From positions 272,649 to 290,594 of the forward strand of contig MU631341.1 in the NCBI GenBank assembly GCA_026770615.1: DNA of 17,946 nucleotides, read 5' to 3'. Shown here one piece after another: positions 1 through 10,675 of the stretch; within the stretch, counting starts at the first letter, position 1, and each line of letters begins with the position of its first letter. The notes beneath the pieces are model-generated. The model was not told the origin of the DNA. It made no database searches and worked only from the letters and a program-made list of their open reading frames with translations. The position numbers were made by a program, and so were the translations under genes. Origin of the DNA: Pavlovales sp. CCMP2436. Its lineage: Eukaryota > Haptophyta > Pavlovophyceae > Pavlovales.

Positions 1-117
1 CCCCCCCCCCCCGACACACACACACGTCGCTCCTTGCGTCCCCAGGTGTATGTCTCTCTCTATCTTTCTCTCTCGCTGACCACACGTCGCTCTCTCTCTT
101 AATTTTTGCGTTCGCAG

Positions 118-3100
118 GTGTGGGCGACTTCGACGCTCGGCTCGGACACGCTCCTTGGCATCGCGCGCATTGCCACGTCCGAAGCGGCCTCGCGCGTGCA
201 GCCCCGCGCGGCGGGCGCGCTCACCCCACCGCAGCCGGTAAAATAGTATATTAATGAAGTGGGATTCTGGCTGGCGGTGTTACAAATCATGAAGCTGATC
301 TAAGCGCTCCGACGCAGGCTCCGACGCGCTACGCCGAAGTGGGGAACTGGTAGAAGTGGGGGATCATGAGGAAGCCAAATTTTTATAATTATGACAGAAC
401 CACAACTCAGGAGGCGTGCCCACTCATACGATGTATGCTCCTATTGTCTATTCATTTTTTATATATACAAACATATATACACACACACATATATATACAC
501 ACACACACATATATATATACACACACACACATATATATATATATATACATACATATATGCACACGCATGTACATATATACATATAATATATATATACATA
601 CATATATATATATATATATATATGCATAAATGTATGTATATTATATATATATATATATACGGCCAAGTGTACGGGTGCAAGAACTTGTCCTCTGGCATTG
701 TCGCCAGCGTGTACGGCTTGTCCGCCTTGGCGTTCCATATATACATATATACACATACATATATGACTGTTAGGGATTCAAGCTGGCGTTTGACTATCCT
801 GGAAGTTGTGCTGGTCTGAGCGCTGCGTCGCCCATGGCCTGTATATAATTTATGCATACGGTATCATGCTGTGTGCTCGGGGAGCGGTCCTGGATTCACG
901 TCCAACAGACCGTCTTCCGGGACAGATGTCCTGAAATCGTTTCCTTTTTTCATATATGTGCAGGAGTGGTATTCGCTCGAACGGCCGGCGACTGCCATTT
1001 CTCCCGCCTCCTCGGCGCCCGCCACCGTTGGCCGCTCGCGCCTGGACGACGCGCCGCGCTCCGAGTTCGGGGCGGTGCTGCTCTCCGCCGCCGTCGAGGA
1101 GGCCGCCTCCGCCGCATTCTTCTACGCACAGGTTTGTTTCTTTTGTGCGTGTGTGTTTTTTTAACGTCTCCCGGCTTGCCTTAGGGTGCCCGCCGCCTTC
1201 TTTTACGCACAGCCGAGTTTTTTTTTTTTTTTTTTTACTTCTCCCGGCATGCGACCTTACGGCGTTCGGGGCTTTGATCTCACGCATCATACTCATGTAG
1301 GCCACCGACCGAGACGAGAACAAGCGCCTCAAGTTTGGCGACAGGACGGCCGGCGAGACCAACGCGAGCTCGCTCGGGCTCGGCGGGCTTGGCGCGCTGG
1401 GGAGGGGGCTCGGGCTCGGCGGCTGGTTCGACACGGTGCCGCGGACCGTGCGCCAGGCCGATCCGCTGGTCTGCAAGCGCGTCGCGTGCATCATCGAGCT
1501 CCTTGTCGTGGGCGTGCGCCTTAACGGCGATTCGGCCCGCTTTGCGCAGCTCAAGAACACCAACGGCGACTTCGTGGTGGAGGTGGAGGTGCAGGCTGCT
1601 TTTGGCCCCCCCGTGCGCTGCCAGGCCCGACTCTCGAGCGTCACCCTCGCGCAGCACGTGCGCGTACGCATCCCGGCGCTGCTGCCCGCGGACCCGACGC
1701 TCTGCCCGTCTCTGACCGTGCGGCTGCGCGAGGCCCGGGCGCAGGCATTTATTTTTTTATTTTTCTCATTCTCATTCTCATTCAAACAAAAAAAGTTGTT
1801 ATTGTTGTTTGTATTCATATTGTTATTGCTGTTTGTATTCATATTGTTGTTGTTGTTTGCATTCATACTGTCATTGTTGTTTGTGTTCATACTGTCATTG
1901 TTGTTTGTATTAATATTGTTATTGTTGTTTGTATTCATATTGTTATTGCTGTTTGTATTCATATTTTTGTTGTTGTTTGCATTCATACTGTCATTGTTGT
2001 TTGTATTCATATTGTTATTGTTGTTTGTATTCATATTGTTATTGTTGTTTGTATTCATATTGTTACTGCTGTTATGCTGATGATGATGGTGATGGCTATG
2101 AGGTGGTGTTGGTGGTGGTGGCGATGATGATGATGATGATGATGATGACAGGTGCTTGGCTCCGGCCCTGTCCTCGCCACGGGCGCGCTGCCGCTGCGCG
2201 CGCCGCTCGCGCACTGCATGGCGCGCAACGCCGGCCGCGAGGCGCGGCAGGTTGCTGAGGTATTTTTTAAACTACGACTTACTTATATATAGATGGGGCA
2301 GCAGAAGGTGGGTTGCGGACATTCAGGTGAAAATGCGATCTCCGATTGCATGGGCTTGAATTTTTGTAAACTAATCAATGAATGAATGAAAAATATATAA
2401 AAAACTTCATGACATCTACGAGGTCAGCTACCCAGTTCCCTGCCTTCAAACTCACTGCGCATTGAAACACTCATCAAATTGTAAGCATGATAACAACAAA
2501 AGGTGGTAGAGGTGCACGCTAGCCAGGAGTGGCGGGCAGAATAATAATATTTAGTTTGTAATTTTATCGTAATAAATTTTTAAATGAAAAGGTGGTAGAG
2601 GCGCAGGCAGCTGCCGCGCCGCAGCTCCGGCGGATGAGCTCCCTCGGCCTTGGGGGGGGCGTCAAGGGCAGGGGCAAGGGCGAGGCCAGTTTGCAGCCGC
2701 CCTCGCGCTCGCGCAGGCGGACGGACCGCGGCGTTGAGAGCGCGCTCGAGGCGATGGCAACCTTGCATCTGCGCGCGCTGCCGATACACGTGCAGGTAGT
2801 TTTTTTTAATAAAAGCTCTTTTAGGTAGTGTTCTTCTTAAAAAAAAAAAAAAATGCGGTTGCTGCCGCTGCTGCTGCTGTTGTTGTTGTTTTCGTTGTTG
2901 CAGGTTGTGTTATTTTAACAAACAAAATTTATTGCTGCTCTTATTGTTGCTGTTGGTGCTGTTAATATCATACTCATGTTTTTGGTTCTTGTTTTATTCT
3001 CGTGCATTTGTTTTAATTTGTTTTTGTAGATAGCGGCCGACCCCATCGTCGGCCGGCGGAGCAGGCCTGGTACGCCCGCAAGCCGCAGCCAGCGCTCAAG

Positions 3101-3336
3101 CCGCGCGCGTTTGGCGGGTGACCTCTCGACCGACTCCGAGTCGAGTGGCGACGAGGGCAAGCAGGTTGAAAAAAAAAAAAAAAAAAAGGGAACTACTATT
3201 AATATGTCGTTGTTCTCTTATATTGATGAGGGGGGTTGTTTTATTATATGTTCGTAGTATACCACCTTCCATATCCTCTCTTCCCGTCATGATCTAATTA
3301 ATGATGCTGCAGCGACTTCGCGAGCGAGAGGGCAAG

Positions 3337-3377
<41 letters not shown>

Positions 3378-6349
3378 CTACAACAACTTCACCACTACTA
3401 CTATTACTCCTCCTAACACCACTACTAATCATACCCTGGCAAGCAGACGCCTGCGCCGCCGCCGCGGCGAGTGCCGCCCCTCGCGGCCAAGGTGGCCTCT
3501 GCCGAGCAGCCGCCTGCGCGCGCTCGCGGCCGCTCACCGTTCCGGATCACGCTCGGGAAGCGCCCAGCCTCCGCCGAGCCCGCCCCCCCCAAGCCGCTCG
3601 ATCCCACCGCGAAGGCGGCGGGCGAGGGCGGCGGATGCGGCGGCTTCTTCGCGCGCCTGGTGAGTGCAAGCGCGAAGACGCAGCTTACCCCCCCGCCCGC
3701 CTCCCGCTGTGCTGACCCCCCCCCTCTCGAACACGCAGGCCATGCGCTCGCCCCGACGTCGCGCGGCATCCTCGTCGCCGCTGCGGGCGGCCGTCTACAG
3801 CGCGTCCGGGCCCGGGTTGCCGGCCAAGCGCAGCCGCTGGCTTGGTGTCCCCGGACGGCGGCGGCGGCGGTCGGCGGGCGCGCAGCGGAGAGAGTCGGGG
3901 GCGCGCGCGTTGGCGGGGTCCGCCGCGCGCGCGGCGACGGCGCCGCGCTTGCAGGCGGGTCAGGCGGGCGGGGGACTAGGCGCGCTGCCGAGCTTCAAGC
4001 CGCGCGTCTTCTGGGAGGGCGACCTGGCTGCGGCGAACGAGCAGCCGAGCAAGAGAAGCGCGTGGCTCCCCCGCCCCTTCAGGCGGCAGCTGACCAGGGA
4101 GCAGCTCGCCGCCGCCCTGCCCCCCGAGGCGACCGCGCCCAGGGCGGCCGACAAGGGGGGTAAGGGCAGGCGACGGCAGTCGAACAGCCGGCGCGGCGCC
4201 GAGGAGCTCGACGCGCTCGGCTCTGATCTCGCCGCGAAGCGCATGTCCAGGGGCGTCGGGCTGCACGCCCTCGCGCGCGCGGCGGGGGTAGTGGCCAGCG
4301 CGCGGCGCAGGCGCGAGGCGGCGGAGGAGGAGGAGGATGAGGAGGACGGGCGCGACGGCGCGGGTACGGCCATCCTGTCCGCGGCGGGCGAGGATGAGGA
4401 GGACGAGGGCGTGCGCAACGGGCGGCACATGCACCCCGTCAACCTCGAGGAGATGACCGTGCCCGCCACGGGCGCGCGCCTCATCCGGCCGCCCTACTCG
4501 AGCCGGCCGTTCGTGGTGCGCTCAGGCGGCGGGCTGCTAGCCGTGGCGTCGCTCAAGTACACGCTCGCGGTGGTGACCGCCGCCGAGAACGACGCGAACA
4601 CCGACGCGCTCGAGAGCCAGCACCGGGCGCGCGCGGCCGAGACGCACAACGAGGCGCACGACGGCCACCCGCAGGCCGCGGCGGGCGGGCGCAACGGCTA
4701 CCACCTGCTCGCGTCCGCCCCGCCGGCCGGCGGAAGCGGCGGCAGCGCCAAGCCCCGCCCGGGCGACGGCGTGAGCCACGGGGCGGCGGTGTGGCACGTG
4801 CCGCTGGTGCGCGGACTGGGCGCTGCCGACGGGGTGGCGCGCGTCTTCATCCGCGTGTATGTGCTGCGCGGCCACTCGCTCTCGCGCACGCGCACGCCGG
4901 GGCAGCTGCGCGGCGGGCTGAGCGGGCTCGGCATCTTCCCCTCGTCGCACGTGGCGTGGATGGCGGGCGAGGCGGCGCCCACGGGGCTGAGCACCTACCT
5001 GTCGGTCTCGCACGGGGGCAAGGTGCACGCGGACAGGGCGCGCGCGGTCAAGGGCACCTTCGAGCCGCACTACTACCAGTCGTTCGAGCTCGAGGCGCAG
5101 TTGCCCGGCGACGGCCGAGTCCGCATTGCCGTGGTCGAGGCGGGCGCCGTGCCGTTGCTCGACGAGGAGCTGGGCGCCACCGAGCTCGACGTGGAGGACC
5201 GGTGGTTCTCCAAGGCGTGGGTCGAGTCCAAGCCCAAGCCCGTCGAGAAGCGGGTGCGCTGCCCGTCCTCCGTCCTTGCCCCCTCCCCCCCCCGCACGTC
5301 TGCCACTGCCGCCCCCGCCACCACCGCCGGCTGAGTTGCAACCTCCCCCCCTCCACCCCGTCCCGCAGGTGCTCTACCGCGAGACCTCGTCCGCCGCGCA
5401 GGGCGCGCTGGACGTGCTGGTGGAGGTGCTCAGCTTCCAGGAGCACAAGGCCTCGCCCTACAAGCAGATCTCGCTGCCGCCGCCCGAGGAGTTTGAGGTG
5501 CGGCTGATCATCTTCGAGACGCACCGGCTGCGCAAGCTGGGCATCATCCGCAACACGGACCCGTACTTCCGCTGCCGCCTCGTCGGCCACGGCGCCACGG
5601 GCCAGTCGCAGGAGACGGACGTGCACTGGGGCGTGCTGGATGGGACAGCGCTCTACAACTGGCGCTTCATCTTCCGGCTGACGCTGCCGCTCTCGTCGCG
5701 CCGCTCGCTCGACGGGCTGCACGTCGAGCTGCAGGCGTGGGACCACGCGCTGGTCGGCGAGGGCGAGGTGATCGCCTCGTCGCGCCTCGACGTGAGCCAG
5801 CTCTGCCGCGACGCGTGGCACCGGCGCGAGGACCTCAAGCGCAAGGACAGCTCGCTAACGCACCCACGGCAGAGCAGCAGCACGCAGCGCTTCTCGGTCG
5901 ACCTCGCGCCGACCAACGCCACCGCCGCCGACGAGCTGAGGCCTGCGGGCGAGGTGATCATCTCGCTCGAGATCATGCCGATCGAGGTGGCCAAGAAGCG
6001 GCCGTCCGGGCAGGGACGCGACCCGCCCAACCGCTACCCGGTGTTGCCCGAGCCGCAGCGCATGCAGAGCAAGGGCTTCTCCGACCGCTTCGCCTCGATC
6101 ATGCGCGACGAGATGCGGCTCTCGATGGCCGAGTCGGTCCGCGAGGGGATCCGCACCGAGTACCAGCAGCAGCTCCGCCAGCTCACGCCCGAGCGCATCC
6201 GCCTTGGCGTGTGCGCGGCGGCATCCGGCGGGATCTGCTTCGCGCTGGTCATCATCTTCCAGTTCGGCGCCAACATCGTCATCTTCGCCGTCTTCGCGCA
6301 GAACGAGGCCGTCTTCAACACGTTCGCCGCGCCGGCCACCGCGACCTGA
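118..6349 (+). CDS. Ferlin-family multi-C2 tail-anchored membrane protein (5' partial, spliced)
   Basis: Exons that keep one open frame are 118-237, 964-1131, 1301-1744, 2152-2259, 2592-2795, 3030-3164, a possible 27-nt microexon 3313-3339, 3447-3659, 3739-5253 and 5369-6349 (TGA), about 1295 residues. Seen: a C2 end (EWYSLE, 964); a C2D-like block in 1301-2259 ([20 protein letters not shown]); acidic stretches near 4321 and 4387; a C2 at about 4790-5235 with the ferlin signature [13 protein letters not shown]...[11 protein letters not shown]; and a last C2 at about 5490-5830 with [36 protein letters not shown] (about 6018) matches the ferlin C-terminal region, and a hydrophobic span at 6199-6302 would be the tail anchor. 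Ferlins act in Ca2+-linked membrane fusion and repair. Here the usual loop Asp pairs look reduced ([22 protein letters not shown]), so Ca2+ binding in these two C2 domains is doubtful. Family is certain; small exons are less so. Confidence 0.9.
466..659. repeat. TA/CA microsatellite
   Basis: Alternating (CA)n and (TA)n runs with few interruptions inside the first visible ferlin intron. The Tyr/Ile/His-rich open frames across it are translation of the microsatellite only. Confidence 0.95.
660..736 (-). pseudogene. Coding-like island on the minus strand inside the ferlin intron
   Basis: A 77-bp GC-rich block is embedded between TA microsatellites. Read on the minus strand it is open, with mostly G/C third positions, and contains the peptide [20 protein letters not shown]. 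The open frame on both sides is only microsatellite. I do not recognise the protein. It is best explained as an exon-like fragment or transposon remnant. Confidence 0.3.
1110..1262 (+). repeat. Tandem duplication of an exon 3' edge and donor region (period about 80 bp)
   Basis: The exon end at 1110-1131 recurs at 1191-1212 with 2 mismatches in 22. The following intron start (1156-1185, cgtctcccggcttgcc) recurs as a diverged copy at 1231-1262. The second copy has lost GT after CAG (it reads CAGCCG), so it would not work as the same donor. Confidence 0.8.
1796..2070. repeat. 24-bp minisatellite, about 11 copies
   Basis: The unit alternates ttgttattgttg-like and tttgtattcata blocks; the tttgtattcata blocks start at 1808, 1832, 1856 and so on, a strict 24-bp period. 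Because 24 is a multiple of three it is open on both strands, reading as a Leu/Phe/Ile/Val octapeptide forward and as an Asn-rich octapeptide in reverse. Confidence 0.92.
2122..2149. repeat. GAT trinucleotide run before a splice acceptor
   Basis: An uninterrupted run of about eight GAT units directly precedes the ACAG acceptor of the ferlin exon at 2152, replacing the pyrimidine tract usually found there. Confidence 0.8.
2260..2591 (+). other. Ferlin intron containing a duplicated acceptor
   Basis: GT at 2260, AG at 2590-2591, phase 0, AT-rich. The acceptor and exon start (aaaaggtggtagaggcgca, 2587-2605) have an earlier copy at 2498-2516 (aaaaggtggtagaggtgca). Nothing else coding is evident. 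Confidence 0.7.
3149..3447 (+). repeat. Threefold GGCAAGCAG at consecutive splice boundaries
   Basis: GGCAAGCAG ends the exon at 3164, ends the possible microexon at 3339, and ends the intron just before the exon at 3447. The first two are followed by GTT, the third by ACG. The same 9-mer at an exon end and at the end of its downstream intron is what a duplicated insertion or duplication boundary would leave. Homopolymer A and T tracts fill the gaps. Confidence 0.75.
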
Positions 6350-6772
6350 AGAAGGAGAAATGGATGCTCACGGGCAAGCGCGGCATCGGCAAGACCGACC
6401 GCCGCTAGATCTCGCCCTCGCCTTTCTGTAGTCTTCGATTTGGCGCCATTTTGAGTTTGAAATTTAAATTTAAAGCTAATTTTTTACTTATGTACAAGTT
6501 TAAGATTACCGCTTAAACCACTAAACATTAAAGTACGCGCGCAGTCATCCGAAATTTATGAATGTGAACGGCCATAGGAACACACAAAAAATACTGCATC
6601 CCATCCGAACTGCAAAGTCAAGCATGTCACCGTTGGGGTAGTAGTGCGGTCGGGGACGACGCGCGAAGTTCGCCGTGCAAGGAGCGCAATCCGTGTCCTC
6701 TACTTCAACTGTAAACAAAATTGCTCGTAAATCAATAAAAATGAATTCTATTCAAATTTGAGCGCCGTCAGC
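6350..6772. other. Ferlin 3' flank and intergenic region
   Basis: About 420 bp between the ferlin stop and the first plausible SIR2 start. It is moderately AT-rich with a palindromic aaatttaaattt near 6460. A poly(A)-signal-like AATAAA lies at 6734-6739, only about 35 bp before the possible SIR2 start. No gene is seen; the two transcription units appear closely packed. Confidence 0.6.
6734..6739 (+). terminator. Possible AATAAA polyadenylation signal
   Basis: AATAAA followed by further A residues, 385 bp past the ferlin stop. It is the only clear hexamer in the interval. Many algae do not depend on AATAAA, so the assignment is weak. Confidence 0.25.
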
Positions 6773-8388
6773 ATGGCGCCTGAACCTCCGATGGTGAGTT
6801 CTGTCCGAGTGTAACATTGAAGTGAGCCCCCGGTGGCAGTGAGTACCCGAGCTGGGGCCCAGTATCTACGCCATCCACCTGCCCAAGTCAGCGAGTACCC
6901 TGTGGAGCACCCTCCCGCCACTACCCGCGTACCTAACCGCCACCTATCCCAGCGCTAACCTTCTGCCTGCCTGTCTCGCTCAAGGAAGATTGGTTCTGCC
7001 GCTGTGCAAGACCCGCCACTACTTTGAACTTACCCCTGTGTCGCACCCGCCACTGCCCCCATGCTAACTCATCTCAGCGCCGACCTTCTCCGATGCAGGC
7101 GAGCCTGCAGAAGCCATCCGCTCCGAAGCCATGGCACAAGCGGCTGCACGCGGGCCAGCCGGCTGTCGGCGGGGGGCGGCGCTTGCCTCAGCCTCACTCG
7201 GGAGTCCAGTTGCCGCCCGGGCTGGTCACTGCGGGTAAGGCGCAGCCGCCGCCTGTGAGGCCCCGGCATGCCACGGGCGATTCGCAGCCGCCGTGTCCGC
7301 TCGCCGCACCCGACGTCGCCCTGCAGGGTGCGCAGTCTCAGGCCGTCTCTTTGGCGCCGCTCTTCTTCCGCCCAAGCTGCGGTGGACAGGCCGTCCCGCG
7401 CTCGGCAGCCATGCGCAGCACGAACCTGCGCAATGCGGACGCTGGCGTGAGCCATAATATGAGCAGCAGGCCGCCACGAGTGCTCGCCCCGCAGAGATCG
7501 AATTCTTTGAGATCGAATTCTCCTTTGAGCAGCAGGCCGCCCCTCGCCCCGCAGGGGGAGATGTCCATAGCCGGCGCGCACGCGCGCACCGTGGCCGCCC
7601 GCCGAGCGCACGTGCGCAGCGTATCCGCACGGACGCGGCGTACGACTTCTCCATCTGGTTTCGCCAATTTTGCAAGCCGGAACCTGGCTTCGGCGTCCTC
7701 GGCAAGACGGCCCTCCGCGCAGGGCATCGGCAGCGAGTTCGCGGCGGCCGCCGACGCGATCATCCGCTGCGACTACTTATTGATCGCCGCGGGCGCAGGC
7801 TTCAGCGCTGACTCTGGTCTCGCTGTCTACAAGGACATTGCAGACGTGCCTACTTACCGCGCAGCAGGGTAGGTCCCACCCACGTGCCCCGCTGCCCTCA
7901 TGAAAACGAATATGCGTGGAACAAAAGGACGTGTAATGAGGCAGCACGTGGTGGAAATATTAATACATTACAGTACGTCTGCGAAAATGGATGTGAACCT
8001 GGTGCCTGCGACCCCACTGGTTGCTGCTGCCATTCGCCTGTGCTGATAACTGCGCCCCGCCTGCCCCCCCTTCCTCCCCCACCCACCCCTCCTCCCCCCC
8101 CCTGCCCTTCGCCTGTGCTGACTGCGCTCCGCAGAGTTTCTTCTTAAATTTATGAGGATAACAGCCCGACAAAAAGAATGCGAAGAGTAAATCGTTATTT
8201 TTAACCCCCCCCCCCTGCCCCCCTGCCCCTCCGCAGCCTCACTTACGCCGAGTTGTGCGACCCACTCTGGCTTGCTAAAGACCCTGCGCTGTTTTACGGG
8301 TTTTGGGGCAGCTGCTTCAACAGCTACATGCTCACCAGCCCACACGCAGGCTACGGTGCGCTATATTAACTAATTGATATATATATAT

Positions 8389-8431
<43 letters not shown>

Positions 8432-8457
8432 TACACACACATATATATATATAACTA

Positions 8458-8496
<39 letters not shown>

Positions 8497-10631
8497 CAGA
8501 CATACATATGCATATATATATATATATATATACATACAGACATACATATGCATATATATATATATACATGTGTGTGTGTGTGTATTAATTAATAAACTTA
8601 TTATATATGTTATTTATGCACAATAAATTTATTTTACTTAGCAGCAGGGCTATAGCGCTAAAACTCAATTAATTAGCTGTAGATACATAATTAACTGTAG
8701 ATAACTGCAGCCTACTGTGCGCTGCAATATTTATTAATCTAATTAATTAGGTGCAGCACATACCAATGTTGATGGTGGATGAAATCCCATGAATATTCTT
8801 TTAGTTCTTACTATACCGAAAAGGAAAAGGAAAAGGATTTCTGATTAGGACGTCTGTCCCCGGAGACGGTCTCCCGGACATGTCCAGGACCATTCCCCGA
8901 GCACACAGATACCGCCCCCAAGCCATAATACTGATTAATATGTTCGGCACCCGTCCTTCGCCCTCCCACACACGCCTGCCGCCCCCGCCAAGTAAATTTT
9001 ACTTAGCGGCAGGGCTATGGCGCTAAAAATTCATTAATGAACCGTAGATACATAATTAACTGTGGATACAGTATCTATAGTTATCCATAAATTAGTTGTG
9101 GCTATGGTGCGCTGCATGTTTATGTTGTGGATCAGATCGACCGTTGGACCAATCCCAATAATCGATTTTGTTGTGGATATTTATTATTCATCCATCGCAG
9201 AGAAACAAACACGTGCATGTTGTCACAGCAAGTCCTTCTTATACAGGCAAGATGATGATGATGATGATAATTATTACTATTTTTATTACTATATGGTTTT
9301 ATTTATCCAACGCAAGGGTGCTCGCCCGTTGGATGATGAAAATTATTAATCATAAATAATAAATTTATTAATAGAGTATTATTCATATTAATAAATTATT
9401 ATTATTAGTAATAATAATAAATTATGGTTTTATCTCTCCAACGCAGGGGTGCTTGCACGCTGGCGCGACAGCGTCGTTGGGCGTGGTGTCGCTTCGCGCG
9501 CGGGCGGCCGACTGCGGCCTGCGTCTGGACGCCTCGCACCAGTAATACTTTAATCATTCAATCATAAGAATTAGGATAATTTTTATGATTTTCTATAATT
9601 GTTAAAGTAAAAATTATCATTACAACAACAACAGCAACAGCATATATATATATATATATATTAAATGGGTATTGTTAATATGACAATATTATGAAGAACA
9701 ATAATACAATTGTAATGTTTTCATAATTACAGCTGTAATAACCGCAATTATTATATTCCTAAATTATGTTAATGAGTGCAAGAATTATTATTACTACAAC
9801 TGTTATTGCTACTATTATTTTTCTCATTCTCATTATTCTCATTATTCTCCTTGTTATTATTATTATTATTAATTCGTTTGTCCTTGTTAGATGTTGCACG
9901 CCTCGGCGCACGACCGGCTGAGTTGCTATTATAAGTGTTGTTGTTGTTGTTGTTGTTGTTATTCTCATTAGATGCCGAACGACCGGCTGAGCAGCTATAT
10001 TAGTTTTTTAATAATGGAAATACTATAACTACTATTATTCATACAAATACTATGAGTACTTACTACAGCTTTAGTAGTAATAAGGGAACTACTATTCATA
10101 CTATTCTTAATATATATATACTATTCTTACTTATTGAGGCCACCACCCCTCACGCCTATGGCGCTGGAGTGTGTATGAGAGGACATCAAAATCAAATCCA
10201 TATTACTTTTTACAGCTGAGCAGCCGCGCTCTCGACGATGTCATAAGTTTTAATTAGTATTACTTACCACACCTCTTCTTCTCTTTCTCTTCTTCTGCTT
10301 CTTCTTCTCATGAGATGTCTTCTTCTCCTCCTCCTCCTCCTCTTCATTAGATGCTGCACGCCTCGACGCACGACCGGCTGAGCAGTTATAATAGTAATAA
10401 TAGAAATACCACAACTGCTATTATTAATAGAAATACTTGTAATACCTTATTTTCATTTTTTACAGCCGAGCAGCCGCGCCGTCGACGATGCTGTGTGCGC
10501 GCTAATGCGTCCGGAGGGGGGGTCCAAAAGCCCCGGAGCGGTTACACAGCGAGCGGGTGGTCCAGCGACATCCGACGCAGAAGGTAAGATACGCGTGTAA
10601 TTCAAATATATATATATATATATATATATAA

Positions 10632-10675
<44 letters not shown>

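Larger units (their letters stand above)
238..963 (+). other. Ferlin intron of 726 bp packed with repeats
   Basis: GT (238) to AG (963), phase 0. It contains pieces of at least three dispersed repeat families (261-345, 768-839, 861-945) that recur elsewhere in the window, a long TA/CA microsatellite (466-659 and 737-763) and a GC-rich island at 660-736. No functional coding sequence is evident on the + strand. Confidence 0.7.
1745..2151 (+). other. Ferlin intron with GC donor, minisatellite and GAT repeat
   Basis: The flanking exons join smoothly inside a C2 domain (...VRLREARAQ then [15 protein letters not shown]...). The exon must end at CAG (1742-1744), and the next bases are GCATTT, not GT, so this is a GC-AG intron in the model. 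The acceptor is GATGACAG at 2151. The frame stays open through the intron until 2080, so intron retention would add a long hydrophobic repeat. Confidence 0.6.
8356..9446 (+). other. Long SIR2 intron (1.09 kb) with microsatellites and repeats
   Basis: GT at 8356, AG at 9446, phase 1 on both sides (TAC G + GG GTG). It holds a TA microsatellite (about 8376-8585), a repeat pair (8627-8730 and 8990-9120), an inverted copy of a repeat from the first ferlin intron (8832-8912), and a decoy copy of its own acceptor (9293-9332). No gene is seen. Confidence 0.7.

Noticed and set aside
773..835. tRNA-derived SINE with box B (gattcaagc)
   Set aside because: The box B consensus is not matched at the conserved C, and no box A or cloverleaf could be drawn.
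366..857. Tyr/Ile/His/Thr-rich frames on both strands
   Set aside because: Translation of TA/CA microsatellite, with no coding signal apart from the small island noted separately.
850..2214. Long minus-strand frame with Asn-rich octapeptide repeats
   Set aside because: It is the reverse reading of the 24-bp minisatellite plus antisense of ferlin exons; the plus-strand C2 domain explains the exonic part.
4537..5070. Arg-rich minus-strand frame over the ferlin exon
   Set aside because: Antisense shadow of a GC-rich exon; the plus strand carries the recognisable C2 domain.
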